In this document: positions 21,087 through 32,304 of the stretch, piece by piece
Numbering within the stretch: the first letter of the stretch is position 1
Layout of the letters: each line of letters starts with the position of its first letter
The notes under the pieces: model-generated
Database searches by the model: none
Told to the model about the DNA's origin: nothing
What the model saw: the letters and a program-made list of their open reading frames with translations, nothing else
Program-made: the position numbers and the translations under genes
DNA from: Portulaca oleracea
Lineage: Eukaryota > Streptophyta > Magnoliopsida > Caryophyllales > Portulacaceae
DNA length: 64,000 nt
Assembly: GCA_029582165.1 (NCBI GenBank)
Contig: CM055893.1
Span: 29,105,679-29,169,678, forward strand
Reading direction: 5' to 3'

Positions 21087-24000
21087 CAGCTCTGTCCAGT
21101 TTTCTTGGACAACCTTGAGTCCCTCCACCGAGCATACTGCCAGGTATCGCTTTGTAAAATCTTGCATTTCTTTTCGCACCAGGTCCATTTTTTTGGTGGT
21201 GCTATATGTGGAACCCGGGTCCAGACCATGCATGGCGATATGGTACTGGGTTTTCCGCGTCTTTTCCTGTTCGGAACTCTGACTCTGGGTCCGAGCCATA
21301 CCTGGCGATGTGATGGCTGGTTGCAATGACCCATATACGGCTTGTTCTTGGCAGTATGGGTCGGGTTTGTCCGTATGCTCGGATCTCCTCAGTTTGATTC
21401 AGAAATGAGTTATCTCCAAACTAATTCTCGTGAAAGATCGTGAATTAAATTTTTAGAGTTTAACTCAGAAAATTATTTTCCAAACTAATTCTCATAAAAA
21501 TTTGTTATCCGAATTTTGGAGTTTAGCTCGGAAAATGAGTTAATTCTCGTAAAACTCGAATTATTTCTTCATCAGCAACGTCCTTTGAGCTTCTGGCAAT
21601 ACTTCCGAAGGCGATCAAGACTCCAAGTCTCCAAGTGAGCTTGATTGATTTCTAGCCGCCATGGTTGCATTTCTTTTGAGGTTCAGTCGGGAGACAGAAG
21701 AATGCAAATGCGGTCTTATGAATGCTATGCTACATTAATTACATGAAAATAAATATGTATAATACACAACTCTATCATGCATTTTATACTATGATTTTAT
21801 GCAGTCCTAATTCTAATACATGATGTGACTCTTTTTTTTATTTGAATCAAGAAGAAAGAGGGAAAAAAATTTAAAAAAAAACTAACATGACTCAAAATGA
21901 AAATGAAAAGCGAATTAATGCGACTCAAAATGCAAACTAATGCGATTTAAAATGAAAAATGCACATGACCTAAAAACAAAAAACTAAAAAGAATGCACAT
22001 TGATTTGCTGCATGTACGCGATATGAACAGCCCCCATTTTCCCAAGGAAAGAAGAAGAAAAAAAAGAAAAGTAAAAAAAAAACTCTAAATGTCAAGAGTA
22101 ATTTTGAGGTGAGTTTCAGAACAAGAAAAAAATAATGAAAATGATGAGTTCTTCTTCTCGAATTGCCTAGCAAGTTGCCATGATGCTGATATTGAGTGAT
22201 GAGCGAGCCCCTAGTTGGAATGCTGCAAAAGACGATATTAATGGAAGACTCAGCCTGCTTAAGCAGCATGATGGGATAGTCAGGATGCTCGACCTTGATG
22301 TCATGGTTAGGAACCCCAAGCACTAAGAAGGATCAAGCGACAAGTCGTCTTGATTTCTCTTGCCTTTTCTCTATTCTTCTTTGTTCTTTTGTTTAGGTGG
22401 GAACATGTAAGCACCAAGCCCCCAGTATCAGTGAACAAGCATCTTTAGGTGAGTCAGAATGATTGACCTAGGTGGCTGTCACCTTCGAGTAACACCCTAT
22501 TTTGATGCGGCTGGCTTCTTGTTCTGCTAAAGGAGTTATCCCTCACTCAGTTGTTCTGAAAGCAGGGATTAGCTGACGAATCTCATGCATGCACTAATGA
22601 CCGAATCAGAAGAGCTTACAAGGTGATGGGGTGAAAATGGGAATGATGGAAAAGATAGTGAAAACTCATGCCCAAATAGAAGGCGAGATAAAGTTGTGAA
22701 TGGTTAGGTGAGTGTAGCGATTAGAAGTATTGGACAAGGTGGTAAATGGATGGGTAGTCCGATGGACAAAGCTTCGAACTGATGGAGGTGGATGAAATGG
22801 TCTACAGATGGAGTACCATGTCTCATGGGTTTATCTTATAAGGGAAGAGACGGTCAAATGGCTATGGTTTGATGAAATTAGGTATGAAGGGTGATCCAAG
22901 TCTGATGAGAAAAGGTGGGTGTGCTTTGGTGAAAGAAATCTGACAGCTTGCCAATGTCGTTAGAGACCAAGGTTTCCTCTCCTTTTGCCTAACTTGCCTG
23001 GTGAGGTTTTCGAGCTAGCCACTCTTTATTCTATCTCTCAAAGATCAAAGGATTTGATGATGGATTGTCTCTAAAGTGAATTGTAGCGGCCGGGCCTCAA
23101 AGAGGTTCTCCTACGTATCCAGTGTAGAATCAGGCCAATCGTAATTCAACAAGTGCAGCTTTGAACGATTGATGCCTCAAGAAGGACTTTGAGATGGATC
23201 GAAAGTTTAATGGGAAGGATAGGTGTGAAGGTTCGACGGGAAGGCTTTGGGATGTGTGCGAGTGACCAATGTAAACCGACAATTGCCTCTTATGCCTCTT
23301 ATTCTTGCTTTCTTCTTTCTCTTTTTTTTTCTTTTTTTTTTGAACTTGACAACCTCAATCTATATTTCTCTTATCCATGATATTTGTCACCCGCAACACA
23401 TTAGTCAGCTTAAAATGGATATAGGGATGAGATGGTCATAAAATGAATGACCGGGTTCATGGTGGTGGTTAAAAATATGGTGTGAGAAGGTAATAATGTA
23501 GGTAAAGCGGCGAAGTGAAAATGAAGGTGGTTATGATGTAGGTGGTAAAGGGTAGAAGCCTTCTATCATAGACATGTCCTTTTAAGCTACATAATTCATT
23601 TGATATTGAGATTCACTTTTAGAGACTATTGGTCGCTTTGAATTCTCTCCTTTTGCCTAACCTGTTGGGTGAGTGTTCAGGTTAGCTTCTCTCCTCTTAA
23701 TTTTCACTCATTTACCTCTCCTTTTGCCCAACTTGTTGTTAGATGAGTGTTCAAGTTGGCCTCGCTCTTTTTTATTTATCTCTCCTTTTGCCTAACTTCG
23801 CTTTGTTGGCGGTGTTCTCTCTATTAACCTTGGACTCGGGGTAGGGCACAAAAGCACAGAGAAAATGTGATGGAGATGTAAGATGGGATGGAAAATATGA
23901 GAAGATGGATGTGTCAGACTTGGATGGTCATATGGGTGAGTGAGCTTCTTCAATTCAAATCAGGAATGCAAGCACAAGATTCTTTTCTTAGTAGTTTAGA

Positions 24001-24244
24001 AGCAAATGAAGGGTCGGGGAAGACAAGAGTGATAATCATGAAAGGTTTCATCTTTATTGAATGCAACTAAGATGAATACATTAAAAAAACTACTTGGGAT
24101 ACATCCCAACTGACTTTGAAAATGAAGATGATTGCCATGAAAAGAAAAGACACAACATGAAGGGATTGCCTAAATGATCTTTGCAGCTCGGGGTTTTGGA
24201 AGGACCCCATTTGACTTTGTAGTAGGCCACATTCTAATGGGGTT
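21087..24244 (-). other. Non-coding interior of Tat-2 between gag and the tandem repeat
   Basis: No protease, RT, RNase H or integrase motif is visible on either strand. A repeated phrase CTCCTTTTGCCTAACTTG occurs at about 22980, 23650, 23720 and 23780. Two of these form hairpins: CTAACCTG/CAGGTTAG (23657-23664, 23678-23685) and CCAACTTG/CAAGTTGG (23728-23735, 23752-23759). A 117-residue minus-strand frame at 22323-21970 has no recognisable domain. Confidence 0.6.
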
Positions 24245-25628
24245 CTACGCTGCGATTGGCAGTGACAACTTCCCAGATGGGAGCATTTCTTCTATCTTAT
24301 TCTTGAGAATGTTGCACTTCTCGGTGTCATGACCTCGCATTCTATGATATTTGCAGAACTTGTTAGCATCCCAAGTTCTACTTTTGACTTCAGGTTCAAC
24401 TCGAATAGAGGGCAACTCGATCTTCCCTTTCTTAAGAAGTTGATCCAAAGCTTCAGTATAGGTAGTGTCGATGGGAGTATATGTGGTGAACTTTTGAACC
24501 GCATGAGCCTCAATGGCTTTTGGTGGGTTACTTGGTGCCCCGCCGACCCTCTTGGTAGGAGTGTGGTTCCTCCAGCTAGACGAGATCGGGGTCTTTTCTA
24601 TCTTGGCCTCCACCATTAACCCCAGCTTCTTTAGAGCTGAAAAGTCTGGGATTAATTGACATTCCATCAAGCTAGCATATCTGGGCCTAAGCCCTTGTAT
24701 AAACACCTGGATTTGATAGTCCATGGTTACCTTGTCAGTCATTAAGGCCTTTTGAATGTTCCAGCGATTAAAATAACTCATGAATGACTCTCCTTCACTT
24801 TGTTTGATTGCCGCCATGTCACTCATGGTTACATCAACATCTTGACTAGCTGCATATTGTTGAATGAAGGCTTTGTAAGTGGCCTCCCAATTCTCCTGGG
24901 TATCTACTGGATGGGTGTAGTACCACTTCAAAGACCTCATCGCTCAAAGTCCAAGGGAAGACATGAGCATACAGACTGGGGTCTACTTCTTTTAAGGCCA
25001 TCATGCGCGCGAAGCTACGCACATGATGAGTGGGGTTCTCCATGGCCTTAAATTTTCTCTCGGGCAATGAGGATTTGTCAGGAAGCTTGGCCTGAGGAGC
25101 AGTTGGTAAGCCAATGTCCAAGAAATGTTCCCTGAATTGAGGGATTTGCCTCAGCATGTTCTGCAGGTTATCGACCCTGTTGTCTTGAAATTGCGCAAGT
25201 TACTCATCTCGAGGTACAGTCTTTCCAGTGTGCACACTTCTATCATCATCCTCGGAGTCTTGCTCTATGCCCAATCTGTCATTGACTGTTTGAATGGCTT
25301 GGACAACCCCCTCTATCCTACGATCCTGTTGGTTGGATCGCGTTTCTATTAAAGTACGGATGTCCCGCACCACATCAGAAAGGTCCGCAGCAGTGATGGG
25401 TTGGCCCTTAGCTTCTTCTTCAGCCATGAAGTTGGAAGGAATGTCAGAATCAGTATCAAGGACGACAGGCAAGTCTGCCCTTGGTGGTGTGAAGAGGATT
25501 GGTGAGAAACTTGATAACCTTTGAGATCCGACTCTAGCCCATGACTTGATTCTTTGCTGTTTGGATCCTATTTTGCCTGTATGGAAACCATAAACCTCAA
25601 AATTAACCCTTGACATTGACCTACCCAA
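24245..25628 (-). pseudogene. gag: Tat-2 gag, frameshifted
   Basis: The capsid/nucleocapsid precursor is read in three pieces on the minus strand. The first piece (25628 to about 25201) ends at a TAA where Gln is likely. The middle piece (about 25200-24890) contains LPERKFKAMENPTHHVRSF and ALKEVDPSLYAHVFPWTL. A frameshift near 24920 leads into 24940-24245, with QENWEATYKAFIQQY, FMSYFNRWN, a GLRPRYASLM segment and the knuckle FCKYHRMRGHDTEKC. Family matches are Tat-type retrotransposon gag plus a C-x2-H-x3-GH-x4-C knuckle. It is homologous to the Tat-3 gag fragment at 16915-17809. Neither protease nor pol follows. Confidence 0.8.
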
Positions 25629-26535
25629 AGACCTAGCGACCTATATGGGACAACCTAATGCAAACAATGCCTATATGATGAATGATTTTTATTTTTTGGT
25701 ATGGACTCACCCAACATTGGGCTTGCATGAAGACCTCTAACCTAATATGAAATTATGTACATGGAAAAGAGAAGATCCATCGGGTCGTCATAAGATCAAG
25801 TCAACATTAAAGTTTTAATGAACTCAAATTCGAATAATTAGCGGATACACGCTTTATAGGCCCAAATACAAGGGTTGGACGAAGTCAAGCTAAGATCTCG
25901 GGTTTAATCAAACTTTGATTTGGGCCCAAGAGAGACCTCTAGGTCTTCTTTAACTTTTGCATGACTATTGCCCAAACTAGAGCAGCGTTTGGGGGGGGGG
26001 GGGAAAGACTTCATGAGATCGACTCTTAAAAAAGAAAAACATATAGCACATAATTTACATATATCACAATAAGGATGCACATAGCATACAAAATGGGTAA
26101 TGCACCTAACCAAGGTTCTATATTCATGGGTTTAAGGTCGGATACCTAAAACTAACATACTCATGTCTCTCACTCGTCACAAATTCTTTAGAGTTCATAG
26201 TAGTGTGACCCATGTGTTTCTCGCAAAATTAAAGGGGAAATGTAAATTCATAATCCCGAGAATTTTGGGAGTGCTTCATGAGTGGGAAAGCAATTCGCGA
26301 CCTTCTCGAAATGTGGGGTTCATTCCTTGAATTCGAAAATATAATTTACCCAAAAGGAAAATTGGGTTAACCTAGACGGTACCTTTGGGTTCATCCCGAT
26401 TTATTAAAAACCGAGATAGAGATCTGTATGCTCGATGCCTAACTAAATAATAAAAATTACAAAAATTAATTTCTCCTTTTCTAATCAAAAACAATTTAAA
26501 AAATCGGCTTTTCAAGTTTTACCCTCTTAAAGTAA
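25629..26535 (-). other. Tat-2 leader between PBS and gag
   Basis: No gene is recognised. The stretch includes a run of 14 G (about 25988-26003) and AT-rich filler. The position is the untranslated leader expected between PBS and gag. Confidence 0.6.
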
Positions 26536-26554
26536 GTCCCCAGTGGAGTCGCCA
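26536..26554 (-). other. Primer-binding site of Tat-2
   Basis: On the minus strand TGGCGACTCCACTGGGGAC lies two bases after the end of the 5' LTR. This is the PBS type typical of Tat/Ogre elements, complementary to a tRNA ending in GAGTCGCCA. Confidence 0.85.
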
Positions 26555-26556
26555 TT

Positions 26557-28496
26557 TGTGGGACCCGGGAAAATCTCCGTTGGTGTCCCTCGCGTTAAAC
26601 GGCGAGTCGAAAGGGGTGTCCTTTCTTTTAGAAGATTCGCTTGAATTTCCGTTTAAATAAATTAAAACTAAAATTTAAATAATCTCCTTTTTTATAGATT
26701 TTATTAAAATTTGAGAATTTTATTTATTTAGAAAGTAAACAGAAAATAAAAGAAAAACAAAAAGAAACGAAAAAAAGAGAAAAAACAGAGCCCTGTGATC
26801 GGCTCGTGATGATTTATCAGAGCAATACCGCAGTATTGTGAGCCGATAACCACGAAAAAGGGTCTCGGCTCGAAATGATCCGAGGCGCGGATCGCCGAAT
26901 ACCGCCAGGTATTCCGTTTGTCCCGGCCTCGGGATCAGTTTCCGAGACAGAGAAAAAAAAAAGACTAAAAATAAAATATGGGCTCGGGATGATTTACTGT
27001 AGCAATACCTGCAGGTATTGTGAGTGAGTGACCCCGAAAAAAGGGTCTCGGGCCTGGAAATCAGATCCGAGGCGCGGGACTGACCGGAATACCGCAAGGT
27101 ATTCCGCTTGACCCGGCCTCGGGATCTGTTTCCGAGACAAAGAAAAAAATGAAAAAAAAAAATCCTTTTTAAAAAAAAATTTCCGAAACAGAAATTAAAA
27201 TACGAAGGGAAAAGAAATAAAAGCGAGAAGAAATAAAAAATAAGGAAAAAAAGGTAGAAGAGTTGCCAATTAATTTTTGAGCGAGAATTAATAAACACAA
27301 GAAACAAGACTCCACAAACCACGAACCACGAGATTCGGATCCGGGGGTAAGGTTATGAATTTGGGAATAAAAATTCCCGAATCCGCCCGTTCAACGAACG
27401 GACTTTACTAAACCGGTTAAATAAAAAGGAAGAGGAAGAGGAGAGAAGAAGAGAGTAGAATGGAGTATTAATTAGCGTAATGAGTGTTATTTAGTTTCAT
27501 ACAAATACGATAATAAAGCGAAAAATAAATACAAGAAATAAAAGAATTGAATACAAGCGTACCTTTATTCACGAACAATCCATATTATTTAGGTCGAGTT
27601 TAGGATTAACTCAAGTTACAATATAATATGAATAAGTAAGGAATAGAGAAGAAGAAAACAAAAATGCCAATTAAATGTATGCAAGATGAGAGAAATATAG
27701 AGGGAGAAGAGAAAATAAAATCACCAAGTGTCAACACGCCAGGGTGATTTCGGTGTAGAATGAAATGGGGGATGAGAGGGGTTTTTATAGGAGAAATTAG
27801 GGTTGGGATTTTAGGTCAAAAAAATGAGGGGGGAAAATGGTCGTGATACCGCCAAGTATCAGGCCCAGCTGCTCGAAAAAATTAGGTCATGGCACGCTTC
27901 CCGAGGCGGATGGAGGCACCCCGGGCCGGGCAGAACCCGCCCACAATACCTGCAGGCATGCTGGACTTTGGAGGCGCCCAGCTGCGTGTTTCCCTAGGTC
28001 AGCGCGCTTCCCGAGGTAAATCGGGTCGGGCCTGACCCGCCTCAATACCTGCCGGTATGCCGGGCCTGGGAGAAGCCCAATTGCACGCTTCCTGAGGTGG
28101 GCCCGCTTCCTGAGGTCAGCACGCTTCCCGAGCCAATCCGGCCCGACCTGACAGAATGCCTGCCGGTATGCTGGGCCTTGGAGAAGCCTAGTTGCACGCT
28201 TTCCGTGGTGGGCACGCTTCCCAAGGTGACCTTGGTCGGGCATAACCCACCAGAATACCTGTAGGTATGCCCATATCCGGGTTGCAGTCATGCTTTGGGC
28301 CGCGTGTCAGGCTTTACTTTTTTGGGCTGTTTGGATTGGGCTTTTTTTGTGATGGCTTTTTTTCTTGGGGTTTTTCGTTCATTTCTTCATCTTTTTTGCA
28401 TTTTAAAATTCTTGGCATTTTCCTAAACTAAAAAAAACTTAAAATAAATTACAATATTTACAAAGCTGAATAGAATGATAAAATTCAACGTCTACA
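26557..28496 (-). repeat. 5' LTR of Tat-2 (1940 bp)
   Basis: It ends GGGTCCCACA next to the PBS and begins TGTAGACGTTGAATTTT next to the TSD. Palindrome copies are at 26823-26838, 26898-26913, 27003-27020, 27088-27103, 27845-27860, 27945-27960, 28044-28059, 28155-28170 and 28254-28269. TATA is at 27789-27782. A long AT-rich minus-strand frame (27322-26720) is translated LTR sequence, not a gene. Confidence 0.9.
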
Positions 28497-28501
28497 CATG
28501 C
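28497..28501. other. Target-site duplication of Tat-2, right copy (CATGC)
   Basis: CATGC follows the LTR terminus TCTACA and matches 17810-17814. The second duplication copy has it at 60885-60889. Confidence 0.9.
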
Positions 28502-29218
28502 GCATAGACAAAAGATGATGGATGCTCTTACTGCATTAACAGTACCCCCCACGACGATTCTTGAATCTCTAGTTGCTCATGTGGCCACCCAACAAGAGGC
28601 CATTACCTTTGGAGTTGAAGATCTGCCTCAAGGAGGAGCATCCCACAACAAAGCACCATAACTTACAGTGCAATGTTCCAATAAGATCTGCCTCAGGGAG
28701 TACAACGCGTGCCCTTGGAGGACGGCACAGAAATTGGGAGTCCAACAACAGCATTTGGCTTAAAATGGTGTACAGCTCAGGGCCTACGACAATTCTCCTC
28801 GAAGGTCGGTCGGGTCAATAACATTGCTCATCACTACAGGCAATATTACTCGGAATGTGGAGTTCGTAGTGTTATCACCATCTCGGGAGAATCCATCAAT
28901 GCTGTCTTTACTCCCAAGCAAGCGACCCTTGAAGTGGAACACAGTTCCATGGACGAAGAACTTCACAACTTTGAACTTGTGGCGACTTTGAGCCAGGATG
29001 AAGCTTCCTTTGACTTCGATCCCTACTCAAATCCTAAAGTGCACGCTATGCTCAAGAGACAAGGTCATTTCCTTGGGATGCCGCTGGGAAAGAACCCGAA
29101 AAACAAGATCCCTCCTGTGATCAAGACTTTTAAGCATAAGGGAAGGTTCGACTAAGGATACAAGCCAACTGAGAAGGAAGTTAGGCTCGCCAAAATAGCC
29201 ATAGCTGAACAGAAGAGG
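28502..29218 (+). pseudogene. Tat-3 protease region, first copy
   Basis: Joined to 17809, the translation reads QLICISHAHRQKMMDAL, then EDLPQGGASHNKAP, CPWRTAQKLGVQQ and later RAYDN-like sequence, the usual order around the Tat protease. The D-x-G-S active-site segment expected just before the CPWRTA part is missing. A near-direct repeat GATCTGCCTCA at about 28620 and 28685 may mark rearrangement there. A later frame, 28709-29155, is open for 148 codons (HAMLKRQGHFLGMPLGKN) and ends at TAA 29153-29155, which is TTA in the second copy. Not functional. Confidence 0.7.
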
Positions 29219-30448
29219 ATGGATAATCCTCCTACTTTGTTCCAAGTGAATCCCTATCAACTCACTCTGAATGGACAGTTTGTTAAGGAAGGTGATGACT
29301 TCCCTTACTATGGATTCCCTGAACCATTCTACCTGAAGAACAAGGGAGTTCAAGTTGCTGGGTTAGAAGTTTTGAATGACTGTACCATTAATATGGCTAC
29401 TGTTTTTGTCCCCGCTCGGGACAAACAACCACCATTAGAATGGACCCACCTCGTCGGAAGCAACATATTTGGCATGCTGTTTGGACAAGAGGCCGTCCAA
29501 GAGAAGACTGAAGCTGACGCTGTTATTGCTGCATTATCCAACCCAAGCTTTGACCTAAGTCTTCTGATTACTGAAGAAGAAGACATGCCGGGGACTGACA
29601 GAGAGATTGCGGAGCACACCATACCTTTACTCCCAAATGCAAAATCGGTTCGACAGAAGTCTAGGAGGATCAAGCCTGAATGGGCTAAGAAATTTGAAGA
29701 GGAAATGATCAAGCAGCTTAACGCTAAGTTTATCAAAGCAGTCCAATACCCTGAATGGATTGCTAATATCGTTCTAGTGCCCAAGAAGGATGGGAAAGTG
29801 CGCATGTGTGTAGACTTCCGAGACCTTAACAAAGCCAGTCCACAGGATAGTTTCCCACTACCTCACATTGATGTGTTGGTAGATAACACTTGCGGACACA
29901 AGCTCCTGTATTTTATGGACGGATATGCCGGTTACAATCAAATAAAAATGGAAGAAGATGATCTGGAGAAGACCTCCTATACCACACCATGGGGAACGTA
30001 CTGCTATGTGGTCATGCCTTTCGGTCTCAAAAATGTTGGCGCAACATATCAAAGGACAACCAACACCCTACTCCATGACATGATGCACATAGAAGTAGAG
30101 GTTTATGTGGACGACATGATTGTTAAGTCCAAGACAAGGGAGGAGCATATTCCTAACCTCCGCAAGTTCTTTCTGCGACTTCGCAAATACAAGATGCGGC
30201 TCAATCCAGCAAAGTGCACCTTCGGTGCTACATCTGGGAAGCTGCTAGGCTATGTGGTCAGCCAACGGGGCATTGAGGTTTATCCTTCAAAGATAAAAGC
30301 TATCCAAGAGTTACAGCCACCAAGGACAGAAAATGAGATAAGAGGTTTCTTAGGACGAGTCCAGTACATCAGCAGGTTCATCTCAAAGCTCACCATGACC
30401 TGTGAACCCTTGTTCAAGAAACTGAAGAAAGGAAGCAAAGTAGAATAG
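29219..30448 (+). pseudogene. pol: Tat-3 reverse transcriptase, first copy
   Basis: A 409-codon open stretch contains the RT core: KPEWAKKFEEEM, IANIVLVPKKDGKVRMCVDF then RDLNKASPQDSFPLPHID, FMDGYAGYNQIKM (Asp near residue 234), VMPFGLKNVGATYQR, and VYVDDMIVKS (Asp-Asp at about 298-299). It continues with the connection GKLLGYVVSQRGIEV. All catalytic Asp residues are present. The first Met shown is simply the first after the stop at 29153-29155; in the element RT is part of a polyprotein. It ends at a TAG in KVE*NDQ, where Trp is expected. Part of a dead element, but this domain itself is well preserved. Confidence 0.85.
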
Positions 30449-31162
30449 AATGATCAATGTCAAGCTGCTTTTGATAAAATCAAGGAGTATTTGTAGCATC
30501 ATCCAGTCCTCATGCCACCAGTACCAGATGAGCCTCTACTCCTTTACCTTACAGTGACCAGCTCCGCAATGGGAGCTACGCTAGATCAAAAGGTAAAAGG
30601 TCAAGAGAGCGCCATCTACTACTTGAGCAAGAAGTTCCTATACTATGAAAGTCGATACACACACATAAGAAAATGGCTCTCGCATTAGTATGGGCCACCA
30701 AGAAGTTAAGGCATTACATGTTTTCGCATACCGTATATGTTATAGCTGAGAATAATCCCATCAAATGCATTATGGAGCAACAACCATCAATAACCGCATC
30801 GCCCGATAGGCAGTCATAGTTTCAGAGTTCAGTCTTCAATATTTACCCCAGAAATCCATCAAAGGGCAGGTTGTTTCAGACTTTCTGGCTGCTTCACCAT
30901 CACAGGAACCTCCAAGCACTCACATGGAATTCCCAGACGAAGACGTATTCTTCACTGATGAAATTACGTGGGAAATGTATTTTGATGGAGCTTCTAACCA
31001 AATGGGTTGCGGAGTAGGAGTCCTATTGATATCTCCAGAAAGGGCACACGTCCCTGTATCTATAAAGTTGGACTTTGATGCTACTAACAACGCTGTAGAA
31101 TATGAAACATGCATCAAGGGTCTACAAGCTGGCTTGGCTTTAGGCGTACGTCTCATAAGGGT
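30449..31162 (+). pseudogene. pol: Tat-3 RT thumb/RNase H N-terminal part, first copy
   Basis: After the TAG at 30446-30448 the frame continues with a further TAG (KEYL*HHP, near 30494) and frameshifts around 30660-30830. It then reads SEFSLQYLPQKSIKGQ and the RNase H core EMYFDGASNQMGCGVGVL (first Asp) and NNAVEYETCIKGLQAG (catalytic Glu), ending LIRV. It is cut here by the Athila insertion. The next residues, FGDSS with the third catalytic acid, are at 57556-57570. Confidence 0.8.
31158..31162. other. Target-site duplication of the Athila block, left (AGGGT)
   Basis: AGGGT precedes the LTR terminus TGATAAG and recurs right after the far LTR at 57550-57554. Only one TSD pair flanks the whole five-LTR array. 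Confidence 0.9.
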
Positions 31163-32121
31163 TGATAAGCCGCAAGTGCACGGGTGAAATTGTAGCATAA
31201 ATCAAAGTCGTTACCACAGGGACTTTTCCTTTCAACGCACTGAACTAGCCTCCTAATTGATCGCTAAGTCGATCCGTTTTTGGTTTGAAATAACTAAATC
31301 TAAATCTAATCACAATCAAGAACTAAACAAAAGGTTATTCACACAAACTTTTCGAATTTAATCAAGGTAAAAAGGCGTTCAGGGGACGAAACCTAAGTCA
31401 AATAACAAATCAACGATGTGGATTGAACTCTCATTTCATTAATTTGCACAATCAAGGTTCGATAATCGCATAGAACACTTCGCAATGAGATTTTGTCACT
31501 AGAGCGAATTGCCAAGACTAACCAAGCACCTACTTTCGTGGTTATTTCGATTTAGTCAAGGTTAAAGATCTAATTATCTCAAGAACCCTAGTTAAAACTT
31601 CTATGTCTAGATAATTTTAACTAGTTCAATCTAAGTTTTCGGGTAATCAAACTTCTCCTTTCGGATTCATTCAACAACCTATTAACATGCAATTGGTGAT
31701 CAAGCAAAAGCAATAACAATTCAATTCAAAGATCAAATAGATTGAAACAAACTAAATTCATGATAATTCAATCCAACAAAGTCAATTCATCAAGCAACTT
31801 CAAAGGTTCATCCCCTAAACTAAAAAGAACTACTCACTATTCATGTTTAAAACTACAATGCAATTGAAATCTATTCTAGAAAGCATATGAAAATCTATGA
31901 GAGAATGAGAAATAAACCCAAGTGAAGAACAAACTTGCTAGGAATCAACAATGGAGGACTTTTGCTCCTCCACTTCAAAGTATGTTCGAGTTGCTCTTCA
32001 ATCTTCAATCTACTCTCAATCTTCAATCATGGAATGGAATGGAATATGGATGATGAATGATATGATTAGGGCATGAAATGGATGATGGTGGATTGATTCT
32101 CTCAAACTACGTCGGAAATAA

Positions 32122-32133
32122 GCATAATATAGG
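32122..32133 (-). promoter_or_regulatory. Athila LTR TATA-like box
   Basis: CCTATATTATGC on the minus strand, about 45 bp downstream (element sense) of the palindrome cluster. Equivalent sites are present in the other LTRs. Confidence 0.5.
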
Positions 32134-32175
32134 CAAATATCAACTCAAAACCGCCGAAAATGAAAAGACAGGAGA

Positions 32176-32304
32176 GGCACGGACCGTGCCAGGGGTGACA
32201 CGGACCGTGCTCATAGTGACACGGACCGTGCCCCCCTAGGCACTACCCGTGTCGCTTCACTGCTCATAATTCTTCACGTTCTGGTCATAGGCACTACCCG
32301 TGCC
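32176..32304. repeat. Athila U3 palindrome cluster (LTR 1)
   Basis: GGCACGGACCGTGCC (32176-32190) and CACGGACCGTG at about 32199 and 32220 are odd-length palindromes. GGCAC-TACCC-GTGTC and GGCAC-TACCC-GTGCC (32290-32304) are hairpins with a 5-nt loop. Matching clusters lie at about 38434-38560, 44667-44815, 50895-51030 (degenerate) and 57147-57275 (one copy fewer). Confidence 0.85.

Larger units (their letters stand above)
17815..28496 (-). mobile_element. Tat-2: complete minus-strand Tat-lineage element, gag only
   Basis: It is bounded by LTRs 17815-19700 (3') and 26557-28496 (5') with TSD CATGC on both sides. The PBS is at 26554-26536 and the PPT at 19716-19701. The only coding region seen is gag (25628-24245, decayed). 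Between gag and the 3' LTR are about 4.5 kb of non-coding DNA with hairpins and a 37-bp tandem repeat. No pol is present, so it resembles TR-GAG-type non-autonomous elements and would need enzymes in trans. It is inserted in Tat-3 just upstream of the protease region. Confidence 0.9.

Noticed and set aside
26720..27322. 200-residue Phe/Leu/Ser-rich minus-strand frame in the Tat-2 LTR
   Set aside because: It translates LTR sequence across hairpin repeats; the other LTR copies break the frame.
29350..29832. 160-residue minus-strand frame opposite RT (also 61738-62220)
   Set aside because: Shadow of the conserved RT coding strand, with no domain of its own.
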